This document shows positions 1-5,654 of a stretch of 7,069 nt of DNA, in pieces; within the stretch, counting starts at the first letter, position 1, and each line of letters starts with the position of its first letter. Position numbers and translations under genes: made by a program. The notes below the pieces were generated by a model, which was given only the letters and a program-made list of their open reading frames with translations, was not told the origin of the DNA and did not search any database. Origin of the DNA: Pseudoflavonifractor sp964504285 (GTDB taxonomy: Bacteria > Bacillota > Clostridia > Oscillospirales > Oscillospiraceae). Location: positions 1 to 7,069 of the forward strand of contig CAZDDZ010000115.1 in the NCBI GenBank assembly GCA_964504285.1. The letters are read 5' to 3'.

Positions 1-231
1 GTGAATGACGCAAAGCTCCTCCTCGGGCTCATGATCAAAGAAGGGCTCCAGCGTTTCGGGACGGCAAATATCGCCTCGATAGAGTTCCACGCCGAGGCAG
101 GCAGTGAGGGCAGCAAGGGGCTCGTCGGGCAGAGCCAAGGCCCGTACCCGCTTTCCCAGAGAGAGCAGCTTTTTAATAATCGTGTTGCCCAGATGGCCGC
201 AGCCGCCGGTAACGGCATAAATTCGGTTCAT
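1..231 (-). CDS. NAD(P)-dependent epimerase/dehydratase, N-terminal part (runs off the window)
   Basis: The first 77 codons of a Rossmann-fold short-chain (extended SDR) enzyme are visible; the rest lies left of the window. The protein starts MNRIYAVTGGCGHLG, with the GxxGxxG dinucleotide-binding glycines at residues 9, 12 and 15 after a beta strand. This is followed by a helix (NTIIKKLLSLG), a second strand (RVRALAL) and the GD pair at residues 53-54 that usually contacts the adenine of the cofactor. The ATG at 229-231 is chosen because AAGGAG sits just upstream on the minus strand. Family knowledge: such proteins act on nucleotide sugars or related alcohols and ketones in the cytoplasm. The catalytic YxxxK lies outside the window, so substrate and activity cannot be judged. 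It could equally be an NmrA-like or atypical SDR regulator. It is transcribed away from the NlpC/P60 gene's 3' end, in the same direction, but has its own promoter-like sequence. Confidence 0.85.
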   Translation of the reverse strand, partial: MNRIYAVTGGCGHLGNTIIKKLLSLGKRVRALALPDEPLAALTACLGVELYRGDICRPETLEPFFDHEPEEELCVIH

Positions 232-268
232 ATTGGTCTCCTTGTTCATAAAACGTTCACAATATTGC

Positions 269-287
269 GTTATAAGGTTTTTATAAC
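269..287. repeat. Perfect inverted repeat at the epimerase transcription start
   Basis: GTTATAA (269-275) and TTATAAC (281-287) form a perfect 7-bp inverted repeat around a 5-nt centre. It sits just downstream of the predicted -10 box, where an operator or an early hairpin in the transcript would act. Its AT-richness makes chance occurrence plausible. Confidence 0.4.
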
Positions 288-290
288 TTA

Positions 291-319
291 ATTATAGTGA
301 AGAAAAAGGAACAAAGCAA
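291..319 (-). promoter_or_regulatory. Predicted sigma-A promoter of the epimerase gene
   Basis: On the minus strand a perfect -10 TATAAT lies at 291-296. A partial -35 TTGCTT (3 of 6 matches) lies at 314-319, with a 17-bp spacer. Transcription would start near position 284, leaving a leader of about 50 nt before the ATG at 231. The weak -35 makes this a moderate call. Confidence 0.5.
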
Positions 320-385
320 CCATCAACATTACGCTGTCTGTGCGTTTTACAACACGGAAGTATAAAATGTTGAATACATATACAT

Positions 386-1204
386 TTAGAAAATACTACC
401 GGTGGCGGTAATGCTCTCCGCCAGGTCGGCTCGGTAGTCGGGGGAGCGGGGGTCAAGGCTGTTAATTACCACACCGTCGCTGGTGTCCTTGGCAGTGGCG
501 TGGACATAGCGCCCCTCCCCCAGATACATGGCCACATGGCCGGGGAAAAAGATAAGGTCAGCGGGGCGGAGATTGCAGAGCGGAATTTCGTGGATGGGGT
601 AGCCCGGCTCTATACGGGCGTCCCGAAAAATGATTACACCGTTAAGGAGATAGGCCATGGAGGTCAGCCCCGAGCAGTCAATGCCCATGGGGGTTTTACC
701 GCCCCAGCGGTAGGCGGTGCCCAGGTAGGAGAGCGCCGAGCGAACAACGGCGGTGCGGAGGGCCTCTTCGCAAGTGCGGGAAGGGGATTGATAGTACCCC
801 CCCAGAAAGCTGTGCTTGAGATAAACCTCCTGGCCATCGGGAAGCGCGGCACGCTGCCAGCCCTTTTCATCGGGAAGGCCCAGGGGGGCTATCACACAGC
901 CACGCACCATAGAAAAAATTACGGGACTGCGGATGTCGGGGGCTTCCAATCCGTCGCAAATACTCCGTACCACCACCGCCTTGGGCATGGCAGCCCAGCG
1001 TGCGGCCCGGCCGTCCCCGGCCAGAAGGGCATCTGCAGAGGCGTAGCCCTCATAGCCGTAAGCTGTCCTTACCAAAAGCCAGCCGAATCCCATGTCCTCC
1101 AATATCTCCACCACCGCGCCCATCAGAACCTCGTCGGCCCGTTCGCTCTGGGCGCAGGGCTGAAGCATTAAAGGGCAAATAGGCCAGGTAACCAGTGCGT
1201 TCAT
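386..1204 (-). CDS. SH3b-NlpC/P60 peptidoglycan-peptide hydrolase (YkfC-like gamma-D-glutamyl endopeptidase)
   Basis: A 272-residue protein. Residues ~1-60 and ~75-140 look like two bacterial SH3 repeats (for example GYEGYAS and QEVYLKHSFLGG). Residues ~145-272 form the NlpC/P60 cysteine peptidase domain. The catalytic set is visible: Cys177 in GIDCSGL, His223 in PGHVAMYLGEG, and His235 in RYVHAT as the third residue. NlpC/P60 enzymes of this architecture (YkfC type) cut the bond between D-Glu and the diamino acid in wall peptides. The predicted N-terminus MNALVTWPICPL has no charged start plus long hydrophobic run, so no convincing signal peptide is seen. That favours a cytoplasmic enzyme acting on imported muropeptides rather than an autolysin. 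The ATG at 1202-1204 is supported by AGGAGG 8 nt upstream. It is transcribed divergently from a WYL regulator, which may control it. The family call is firm; substrate and location are inferred. Confidence 0.88.
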   Translation of the reverse strand: MNALVTWPICPLMLQPCAQSERADEVLMGAVVEILEDMGFGWLLVRTAYGYEGYASADALLAGDGRAARWAAMPKAVVVRSICDGLEAPDIRSPVIFSMVRGCVIAPLGLPDEKGWQRAALPDGQEVYLKHSFLGGYYQSPSRTCEEALRTAVVRSALSYLGTAYRWGGKTPMGIDCSGLTSMAYLLNGVIIFRDARIEPGYPIHEIPLCNLRPADLIFFPGHVAMYLGEGRYVHATAKDTSDGVVINSLDPRSPDYRADLAESITATGSIF

Positions 1205-1227
1205 AATATTGACCTCCTAAAAACAAC

Positions 1228-1256
1228 TTGGCGAGTGGGGAAAAATATGGTATAAT
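1228..1256 (+). promoter_or_regulatory. Extended -10 promoter of the WYL regulator gene
   Basis: TTGGCG (-35, 4 of 6 matches) at 1228-1233, a 17-bp spacer, and a perfect TATAAT at 1251-1256 preceded by TG at 1248-1249 (TGn extension). The predicted start site is near 1263, giving a leader of about 60 nt. The gap also serves the divergent NlpC/P60 gene. A minus-strand TATAAT at 1293-1298 is a possible -10 for that gene, but its -35 (CGGTCA) is poor. Confidence 0.7.
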
Positions 1257-1264
1257 TTTTAAAA

Positions 1265-1280
1265 GTCCTATTTATAGGAC
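1265..1280. promoter_or_regulatory. Perfect inverted repeat, candidate operator in the NlpC/P60-WYL gap
   Basis: GTCCTA (1265-1270) and TAGGAC (1275-1280) are perfect 6-bp arms around TTTA. The site begins about 2 bp after the predicted start of the WYL transcript and lies within the leader or promoter of the divergent hydrolase gene. One bound dimer could therefore affect both genes. Autoregulation by the WYL protein is inference from position only. Confidence 0.5.
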
Positions 1281-1321
1281 AGCGTATTTGCTATTATAAA
1301 ACCGTAAAGGAGGGATGACCG

Positions 1322-2311
1322 ATGGCAAGAGGAGCCAATCAGAAACTAAAGCTGCCCCTGCTGGAGCGCATCCTGCTGCGGGAGAGCGACGAGGAGCACC
1401 CCATGACGGTGGCCCAGCTGATTGCCCACCTGGAGCGCCACGGTGTGGCCGCCGAGCGCAAGAGCATTTATGACGATATGGAGGCCCTGCGTGAGCTGGG
1501 ACTAGACGTACAGAGCCGCAAGGGGAAGGCTCCGGGCTGGTTCGTTGGGGAGCGGGATTTTCAGCTGCCTGAGCTCAAGCTTCTGGTGGACGCAGTGCAG
1601 TCGTGTAAGTTTATTACCCGGCGCAAATCGGGCGACCTGATCGGCAAGCTGGAGTCCTTTGCCAGCCAGTATCAGGCACGGGCACTCCAGCGGCAGGTCT
1701 ATGTATCCGGGCGGGTCAAGACCATGAACGAGAGCGTATACTACTCCATTGACAAGCTCCACACCGCGATTGCGGCGGGCAAGGCGGTAACCTTTAAATA
1801 TTTTGAGTACAATGTCCGCAAGGAAAAGGTCTTTCGCCGGGAGGGAAAGCGGTACCAGGTCAGCCCCTACGGCCTAATTTGGGACAGTGAGAACTACTAT
1901 CTTGCCGGGTACGACCACCTAAACGGCGACCTGCGCCACTATCGGGTGGACAAGATGGCCGAGCTGGCGGTAACCTGTCTGGCCCGCTCCGGCGGGGAGG
2001 AGTTTCAAAACTTCGACATGGCATCTTATGCGCAAAAGCACTTTGGTATGTTTCGCGGACGGGAGGGGCAGATCACTCTGCGGTGCGAAAAGGGCCTGGT
2101 GGGTGTGGTGCTGGACCGCTTTGGCCAGGAGGTCATGCTGATACCGGACGGGGAGAACCATTTTACCGTCACGGTTTCCGCTGTGGTCAGCCCCCAGTTT
2201 CTGGGCTGGATTTTTGGCCTGGGCGCGGGGGTGCGTATTATGGCGCCCGCGTGGGCGGCAGAGGAGCTTCGAAATCAGTTAGACGCGGTGGCGGAGCGCT
2301 ACAAAGAATAA
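1322..2311 (+). CDS. HTH-WYL-WCX transcriptional regulator
   Basis: A 329-residue protein with the standard three-part layout of WYL regulators. Residues ~10-75 are a winged helix-turn-helix of the DeoR/HTH_11 type (TVAQLIAHLERHGVAAERKS followed by IYDDMEALRELGLDV). Residues ~140-215 are the WYL domain, with NYYLAGYD at 191-198 standing in for the usual WYL core (first residue Tyr, not Trp) and HYRVDKM after it. Residues ~247-328 are the C-terminal WCX extension, ending in GAGVRIMAPAWAAEELRNQL. WYL domains sense ligands such as nucleotides or single-stranded DNA ends; the effector here cannot be read from sequence. The ATG at 1322 has AAAGGAGGG 7 nt upstream; an ATG at 1315 overlaps that site and is in another frame. 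The gene is monocistronic: its own promoter upstream, a strong terminator beginning at the stop codon. The likely target is itself and the divergent hydrolase. Confidence 0.9.
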   Translation: MARGANQKLKLPLLERILLRESDEEHPMTVAQLIAHLERHGVAAERKSIYDDMEALRELGLDVQSRKGKAPGWFVGERDFQLPELKLLVDAVQSCKFITRRKSGDLIGKLESFASQYQARALQRQVYVSGRVKTMNESVYYSIDKLHTAIAAGKAVTFKYFEYNVRKEKVFRREGKRYQVSPYGLIWDSENYYLAGYDHLNGDLRHYRVDKMAELAVTCLARSGGEEFQNFDMASYAQKHFGMFRGREGQITLRCEKGLVGVVLDRFGQEVMLIPDGENHFTVTVSAVVSPQFLGWIFGLGAGVRIMAPAWAAEELRNQLDAVAERYKE

Positions 2312-2350
2312 AAAGGCCCGGACAACCAGGGATTGTCCGGGCCTTTTTAT
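2311..2350 (+). terminator. Strong intrinsic terminator of the WYL regulator gene, possibly bidirectional
   Basis: A perfect 15-bp stem (2311-2325 with 2333-2347) around the 7-nt loop CCAGGGA, GC-rich in the middle and ending in a T run. It starts on the last base of the TAA stop. Read on the minus strand, the stem is also followed by TTTTTATTC, so it could stop read-through from the ROK gene as well. Confidence 0.93.
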
Positions 2351-2503
2351 GTTAGTCTGACCAGCGTTATCCGAACCCGCCCCAGAGCGTGATTTTCCGC
2401 ATCTGGGCTCGTTATCCTTCTCGCCTTACGGCAAGTAAGGCTTCGTCTTCTGCCCTCCCAGCCACGGGAAATCAGGCTCAGGGGTGCTATGCAGTCCAAC
2501 AGG
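2349..2503. other. Gene-free intergenic stretch with two hairpins and a short direct repeat
   Basis: No convincing coding region. It contains a perfect 7-bp inverted repeat, GCCTTAC (2423-2429) with GTAAGGC (2435-2441), and a bulged hairpin at 2379-2408 (GCCCCAGAGCG against CGCATCTGGGC). The octamer CGTTATCC occurs twice, at 2365-2372 and 2410-2417. Both hairpins lie within 90 bp of the terminator. The density of short structures suggests a decayed intergenic repeat, but I do not recognise a family. Confidence 0.5.
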
Positions 2504-2584
2504 AGCGAATTTTTGTCAGCGCAAAGAAAAAGATGCAGGGAATACTGACGTATTGCCAAGTCGTTTTCTGCGGTGTTGCCCTGG
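2504..2584 (+). repeat. Structured intergenic repeat, copy A
   Basis: About 80 bp related to a stretch inside copy B near 5513-5590. Shared in order are ATTTTT, GTC, an A-rich run, GCAG, CTGACG, ATTGC and a T-rich run. The centre is a perfect hairpin, AATAC-TGAC-GTATT (2541-2554), flanked by an outer pairing of AGAAAA (2525-2530) with TTTTCT (2564-2569). The block ends 1 nt before the ROK stop codon (minus strand, 2586-2588). The 19-bp terminal repeats seen in copy B are absent here, so this is either a truncated copy or a different subfamily. Confidence 0.6.
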
Positions 2585-2585
2585 G

Positions 2586-3710
2586 TTAAATAGAATCAAT
2601 AAAGCGGGTGATAAAATACAGCGCGGCACCTGCGGCAATGGCCTCGGTTTTGTAGGAGCAGACGGTCAGATAGTCGGCGTTATTTTCAAAGGAGTTCAGG
2701 CGGCCGGCCTGTACCCGTACCTCGTCGAGGTATTCTCCGATGTACTCGCCCACATAGCCGCCCAAAATGACGGGGCAGTCAAAAAGCATATTAAGGTTAT
2801 TTACGGTTATGGCCAGGTGATTTAGATACTCCGACCAAATCGCTGTGGCCTTTTGGTCACGGCTCTTTAAAAGCTCAAAAAAGGCGGCCAGATTTCCGTC
2901 GGTAAGGGTAGAGAGCTCGGTGGCGGCCAGGTAGGCATCCACACAGCCCTTCTGCCCGCAATAGCATTGCCGGCCGCCCGGAACAATGGTAATGTGGCCC
3001 ACCTCGCCGCTGCGCAGATGCTGGCCGGCGTACACCTGGCCACCAATCACCACAGAGCCGCCAATGTTGTTGGAAAGCATTAAATAAAAGGCGCTGACAT
3101 TATCACTGGTGGCCCAGCTTTCAGCCAATCCCGCGGCGTTTGCGTCGTTAAAAAGGGCGGTGGGGTAGGGAATGTACGTGGAAAATTCGGCACAGGTCGC
3201 CCCGGTAAAGTTAAGAATGCCGCCGTAAAAGACAGTTTGGTGATCTCCGGTTACCAAACCGGGCACACCGATGCCAACCCCCAAAACACAGTGGGCGGGC
3301 AGTCCTGAGTCGGATACGGCACGCTCTACTAATGTGCCCAGATAGCGGTAGTAGCTGTCCGTGCGCTCAAATCTTTTTCGGACGCGGGTGCGGGACATAA
3401 TACCGCCGGTCAGGTCGACCATTACCACGGTAATATGGTTGCGGGTAATGTCCAGCCCAACGGACACCCGTGCATTTTTAATAATGTCATAGGTCTTGGC
3501 TCGTCGCCCGCCGGTGTTGCCGATGCTGCCCGACTCGCCCACCAGACCTTCTCGCTGAAGCTCATTAATGTTTTGCGTTACCGTAGGCAGACAGAGCTGA
3601 AGCGAGGAGACAATGTCCTGCTTGGTCATGCCGCTATTGCGGCGCAGCCACTGAAAGATATTTGTGTGGTTGACCTGTTTAATTTCCATGTTGGCTGTTT
3701 TCTTTCTCAT
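2586..3710 (-). CDS. ROK-family transcriptional repressor
   Basis: A 374-residue protein. Residues ~25-57 (from GMTKQDIVSSLQLC through NELQREGLV) are a MarR-like winged helix-turn-helix. Residues ~83-370 form the ROK actin-like ligand domain. Diagnostic motifs are GVGIGVPG (144-151), NDANAAGLAE (188-197) with the conserved Asp189, and the zinc motif with His239, Cys249, Cys251 and Cys256 (GEVGHITIVPGGRQCYCGQKGC). Family knowledge: such proteins (XylR, NagC, Mlc type) bind long AT-rich palindromes and usually release them on binding a sugar or sugar phosphate. The N-terminal DNA-binding domain argues against a free sugar kinase. Start choice: the ATG at 3710 has AGGGGG 7 nt upstream; the in-frame ATG at 3689 has a poorer site but matches the usual family start (MEIKQVNHTN). 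The divergent position makes the permease-hydantoinase unit its probable target. The inducer is unknown and may not be a sugar. Confidence 0.92.
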   Translation of the reverse strand: MRKKTANMEIKQVNHTNIFQWLRRNSGMTKQDIVSSLQLCLPTVTQNINELQREGLVGESGSIGNTGGRRAKTYDIIKNARVSVGLDITRNHITVVMVDLTGGIMSRTRVRKRFERTDSYYRYLGTLVERAVSDSGLPAHCVLGVGIGVPGLVTGDHQTVFYGGILNFTGATCAEFSTYIPYPTALFNDANAAGLAESWATSDNVSAFYLMLSNNIGGSVVIGGQVYAGQHLRSGEVGHITIVPGGRQCYCGQKGCVDAYLAATELSTLTDGNLAAFFELLKSRDQKATAIWSEYLNHLAITVNNLNMLFDCPVILGGYVGEYIGEYLDEVRVQAGRLNSFENNADYLTVCSYKTEAIAAGAALYFITRFIDSI

Positions 3711-3747
3711 AGGGACGCCCCCTGGCTTTTATATAATAAGTAGCAAC

Positions 3748-3772
3748 ATTTTATAAAATGAATTTATAAAAT
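3748..3772. promoter_or_regulatory. Candidate ROK operator 1 (perfect 10-bp-arm dyad)
   Basis: ATTTTATAAA (3748-3757) and TTTATAAAAT (3763-3772) are perfect inverted arms around ATGAA. The length (25 bp) and AT-rich arms resemble operators known for NagC/Mlc-type ROK repressors. It overlaps the predicted ROK start site. Confidence 0.5.
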
Positions 3773-3773
3773 A

Positions 3774-3801
3774 AGTATACACGAGATTTTAATATTTGCA
3801 A
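3774..3801 (-). promoter_or_regulatory. Candidate promoter of the ROK gene
   Basis: On the minus strand TTGCAA (3796-3801, 4 of 6 matches to TTGACA) and TATACT (3774-3779, 5 of 6 matches) are separated by 16 bp. The start site would be near 3767, inside the dyad at 3748-3772, which suits autorepression. Background AT content is very high here, so other boxes are possible. Confidence 0.45.
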
Positions 3802-3814
3802 CAATGAATTTGTG

Positions 3815-3838
3815 AAAATATTGGCATTGCAATATTTT
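3815..3838. promoter_or_regulatory. Candidate operator 2 (perfect 9-bp-arm dyad)
   Basis: AAAATATTG (3815-3823) and CAATATTTT (3830-3838) flank a 6-nt centre. The dyad is upstream of both predicted promoters, between them. It could be an auxiliary site for looping or a site for a second regulator. Confidence 0.45.
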
Positions 3839-3907
3839 GAAAAAAATAAAAAATAAAACAATAAAAACAAAAAGAGGATTGACAAAATTAAGCAACATGC
3901 CTATAAT
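3839..3907 (+). promoter_or_regulatory. Full-consensus sigma-A promoter with A-tract upstream element (permease operon)
   Basis: TTGACA at 3879-3884 and TATAAT at 3902-3907 are perfect matches with the ideal 17-bp spacer. From 3839 to about 3873 the sequence is almost pure A with scattered T and C, like an UP element or curved DNA. The start site should be near 3914. Such a strong unmodified promoter normally needs a repressor to be regulated, which fits the adjacent ROK gene. Confidence 0.88.
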
Positions 3908-3913
3908 GGCAAT

Positions 3914-4175
3914 ACAAGTTCGTTTTAGTAATTCAATTACAAAAACGAAATATAGAAATGTAGCAAAATATGGCACGGGGGAGGTGAAGCAACACACAGC
4001 CTGGGAATTAAAAGCCAAGTCCACCCGAGAGCGAAACCTTTATGGCCCGAGCGTATTGTCTACCTTGGTGTGGGGCAGTCGCCTGGGGCGTCTGCATTTC
4101 CGGGCACAGAAAATTATCCCCGGATTGGGGAAGCAAAAGTAGAGTCATAACGGAGAAAGAAAGCGAGGAGAAATC
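3914..4175 (+). promoter_or_regulatory. Long structured 5' leader of the permease mRNA
   Basis: About 260 nt separate the predicted start site from the permease ATG. After the dyad at 3919-3949 the composition switches near 3975 from AT-rich to GC-rich. Visible pairings include GCAG-T-CGCC with GGCG-T-CTGC (within 4077-4097) and TCCGGG with CCCGGA (near 4100-4125). I compared it by eye with common riboswitch consensuses (glycine, cobalamin, THF, ZTP, guanidine-I, c-di-GMP-I, T-box) and could not match any. No intrinsic terminator with a T run is present, so any control would more likely be at translation or by protein binding. Confidence 0.45.
3919..3949. promoter_or_regulatory. Candidate operator 3 or leader hairpin (31-bp dyad at +6)
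   Basis: TTCGTTTT (3919-3926) pairs with AAAACGAA (3942-3949), and GTAAT (3928-3932) with ATTAC (3936-3940), with one A-A mismatch and a TCA centre. Thirteen of fourteen arm positions are complementary. The site begins about 5 bp after the predicted start of the permease transcript, a classic repressor-block position. Its GTTnGTTT-like arm is of the general kind seen in Bacillus XylR operators. It could also fold as RNA at the 5' end. Confidence 0.6.
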
Positions 4176-5477
4176 ATGGTAACAGGTATTATCGTAGTTC
4201 TCATTTTTGTGGTCATGGCAGCCCTCATGATGAGCAAAAAGCTGCCTGCCCTGCTGGCGCTGCCTCTCATGGCGGTGTTTATTGGTATAGCGGCAGGTTT
4301 GCCTCTTAAAGGCGACGAGGGCATTTTGACCTTCGTACTCTCTGCCGGTGCAACTAAGCTGGTGGGTACATATGTAGCCATCCTTTTCAGCTGCTGGCTG
4401 AGTCAAATTCTCTACCGCACCGGCGTTACCGATACTATTATTAAAAAGGCCGCCGAGCTGGGCGGGGATAAGCCCTTTATTATTTCCATCGTACTGTGTG
4501 CAGTGACCACTTTCCTTTTTACCGTGCTCTTTGGCACCGGCGCCGTGGCCATGGTTGGCGCTGTGGTACTGCCCATCCTCCTGTCGGTGGGCGTACCCCC
4601 CATTGTGGCCTGCAATGCCTTTCTGGCGGCCATGTGCGGCGGCTACTGCCTAAACCCCGCCAATATTTCGGCAATTGCCAGCATTACCGGTGTGGGTATG
4701 GAGGAAATGACACTCTGCGCCGCCATTTTGACCGGTGTTTGCGTCCTGTTTTTTATTGTGTACCTGGCGTGGAACTTTAAGAAAAATGGTATGAAATTTG
4801 CATTTGCCGCTCCCGTAGAGCAGGAGAGCGACGAAGAGGCCGAGGAGCGTCCGCACCTCACCGGCATCCGCGGCCTGCTGGCTTGTGTCACCCCTCTCGT
4901 TGTGGTGCTGGTCATGCTCGTATTCCGCCTGGATGCAATCCCCATCTTCCTTATCGGCATTGTCTGGGCCATCGTGTTCACCGTCAAGGGCAAGTGGGGC
5001 AAGTATTCCAGCATGCTGGTACAGTGCTGCTATGAGGGCTTTAAGGACGGCGCGCCCACTGCCGGACTTATGTTTGGTATCGGCATGATCATCAATGCCA
5101 TGACTGCTCCCACTACCCAGGCCGCTATCAAGCCCTTTATGGAAATGATTACTCCCACCAGCGCGGTGGCGCTGGTCATCTTTGTCTGTGTGCTGGCCCC
5201 TCTGGGTCTGTATCGCGGTCCCTTCAATCTCATGGGTTTGGGCGCCGGACTTGCCGCCAGTATGGTGGCGGTTAATGCTGTGCCCGTAGCCGCCCTCTCC
5301 GCAGTATTCTACGCCGCCTATCGCTGGCCTTCTCAGTCCTGCCCCACCTCCACACAGGTGGTTTGGGCCTCCAACTTTGTGGGCTATGACCCCGTCACCA
5401 CCACCAACAAGGTATTCCTGGCCAACTGGGTTGTCACCGCAGTGACCGTTATTATCATGGTTGCGCTTTACTTCTAA
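4176..5477 (+). CDS. Polytopic membrane permease, ion-transporter-superfamily-like; putative hydantoinase-substrate importer
   Basis: A 433-residue, very hydrophobic protein with roughly 11-12 membrane segments in two halves. The first half includes segments near residues 3-20, 24-42, 54-76, 101-118, 122-140 and 178-200. A charged cytoplasmic-looking loop (~201-228, rich in Glu and Asp) follows, then segments near 233-250, 254-270, 293-310, 328-345, 350-380 and 412-432. Likely pore or binding motifs, repeated in kind in each half, are CGGYCLNPANISAIASITG (154-172) and WPSQSCPTSTQ (384-394). This two-half plan with Gly/Asn/Pro-rich re-entrant motifs resembles CitMHS, GntP or DcuC-type carboxylate carriers. 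I cannot assign the exact family. GAGGAG ends 5 nt before the ATG. Placement between a ROK repressor and a hydantoinase suggests it imports the hydantoinase substrate, probably with a cation; that is inference. Confidence 0.8.
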   Translation: MVTGIIVVLIFVVMAALMMSKKLPALLALPLMAVFIGIAAGLPLKGDEGILTFVLSAGATKLVGTYVAILFSCWLSQILYRTGVTDTIIKKAAELGGDKPFIISIVLCAVTTFLFTVLFGTGAVAMVGAVVLPILLSVGVPPIVACNAFLAAMCGGYCLNPANISAIASITGVGMEEMTLCAAILTGVCVLFFIVYLAWNFKKNGMKFAFAAPVEQESDEEAEERPHLTGIRGLLACVTPLVVVLVMLVFRLDAIPIFLIGIVWAIVFTVKGKWGKYSSMLVQCCYEGFKDGAPTAGLMFGIGMIINAMTAPTTQAAIKPFMEMITPTSAVALVIFVCVLAPLGLYRGPFNLMGLGAGLAASMVAVNAVPVAALSAVFYAAYRWPSQSCPTSTQVVWASNFVGYDPVTTTNKVFLANWVVTAVTVIIMVALYF

Positions 5478-5637
5478 GGAAGCATTGATTTAATCCAGTC
5501 GTGTAGATTAGCGGGTGCATTTTTCGTCCGGCAAGCCAAAAAAACGCAGAAATCCTGACGGATTGCAAGACTTTTTGGTGCAGTTCGGGCGGAAAAGGCA
5601 CCGCCAAGATATGCGGCGGGATTTAATCAGAGGTTCC
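5478..5637 (+). mobile_element. MITE-like element (copy B) with 19-bp terminal inverted repeats
   Basis: A 160-bp non-coding insertion. The left end GGAAGCATTGATTTAATCC (5478-5496) matches the reverse complement of the right end (5619-5637) at 15 of 19 positions. CTAA flanks both sides (5474-5477 and 5638-5641), a probable 4-bp target duplication. The interior folds into a long hairpin. GGTGCATTTTTCGTCCG near 5514-5530 pairs imperfectly with the segment near 5586-5602. CCAAAAA (5536-5542) pairs with TTTTTGG (5572-5578), and the centre is AATCC-TGAC-GGATT (5551-5564). The centre resembles copy A at 2541-2554. The element begins right after the permease TAA, and that stop codon is part of the left CTAA, so insertion left the protein intact. 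No transposase is encoded; it would need one in trans. The parent transposon is unknown. Confidence 0.65.
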
Positions 5638-5654
5638 CTAAGCATCGCCTGATT

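Noticed and set aside
1..291. Plus-strand open frame at the left edge
   Set aside because: It is antisense to the epimerase start, whose Rossmann motif and ribosome binding site are clear.
365..387. AAATGT...ACATTT as a terminator of the NlpC/P60 gene
   Set aside because: It is an AT-only weak stem with an 11-nt centre overlapping the stop codon; no GC stem or T run supports termination.
500..1171. Long plus-strand open frame (223 codons) opposite the NlpC/P60 gene
   Set aside because: It is the antisense of a gene with intact catalytic motifs, has no ribosome binding site and its translation resembles no family.
1315..1317. ATG seven bases upstream of the WYL start
   Set aside because: It touches the AAAGGAGGG ribosome binding site and opens a different frame without family similarity.
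2347..2559. 70-codon minus-strand frame in the WYL-ROK gap
   Set aside because: It lies across hairpins and repeat A, shows no ribosome binding site and no recognisable domain.
2586..3710. ROK protein as a sugar kinase
   Set aside because: An N-terminal winged helix-turn-helix is present and the length fits ROK repressors, although Asp189 and the zinc motif are retained.
4100..4140. CCCCGGATTGGGG in the permease leader as a terminator
   Set aside because: The stem has only four base pairs and is not followed by a T run.
3837..4142. 101-codon plus-strand frame across the permease promoter
   Set aside because: It starts upstream of the consensus promoter and contains both the -35 and -10 boxes; its Lys-rich start merely reflects the A tract.
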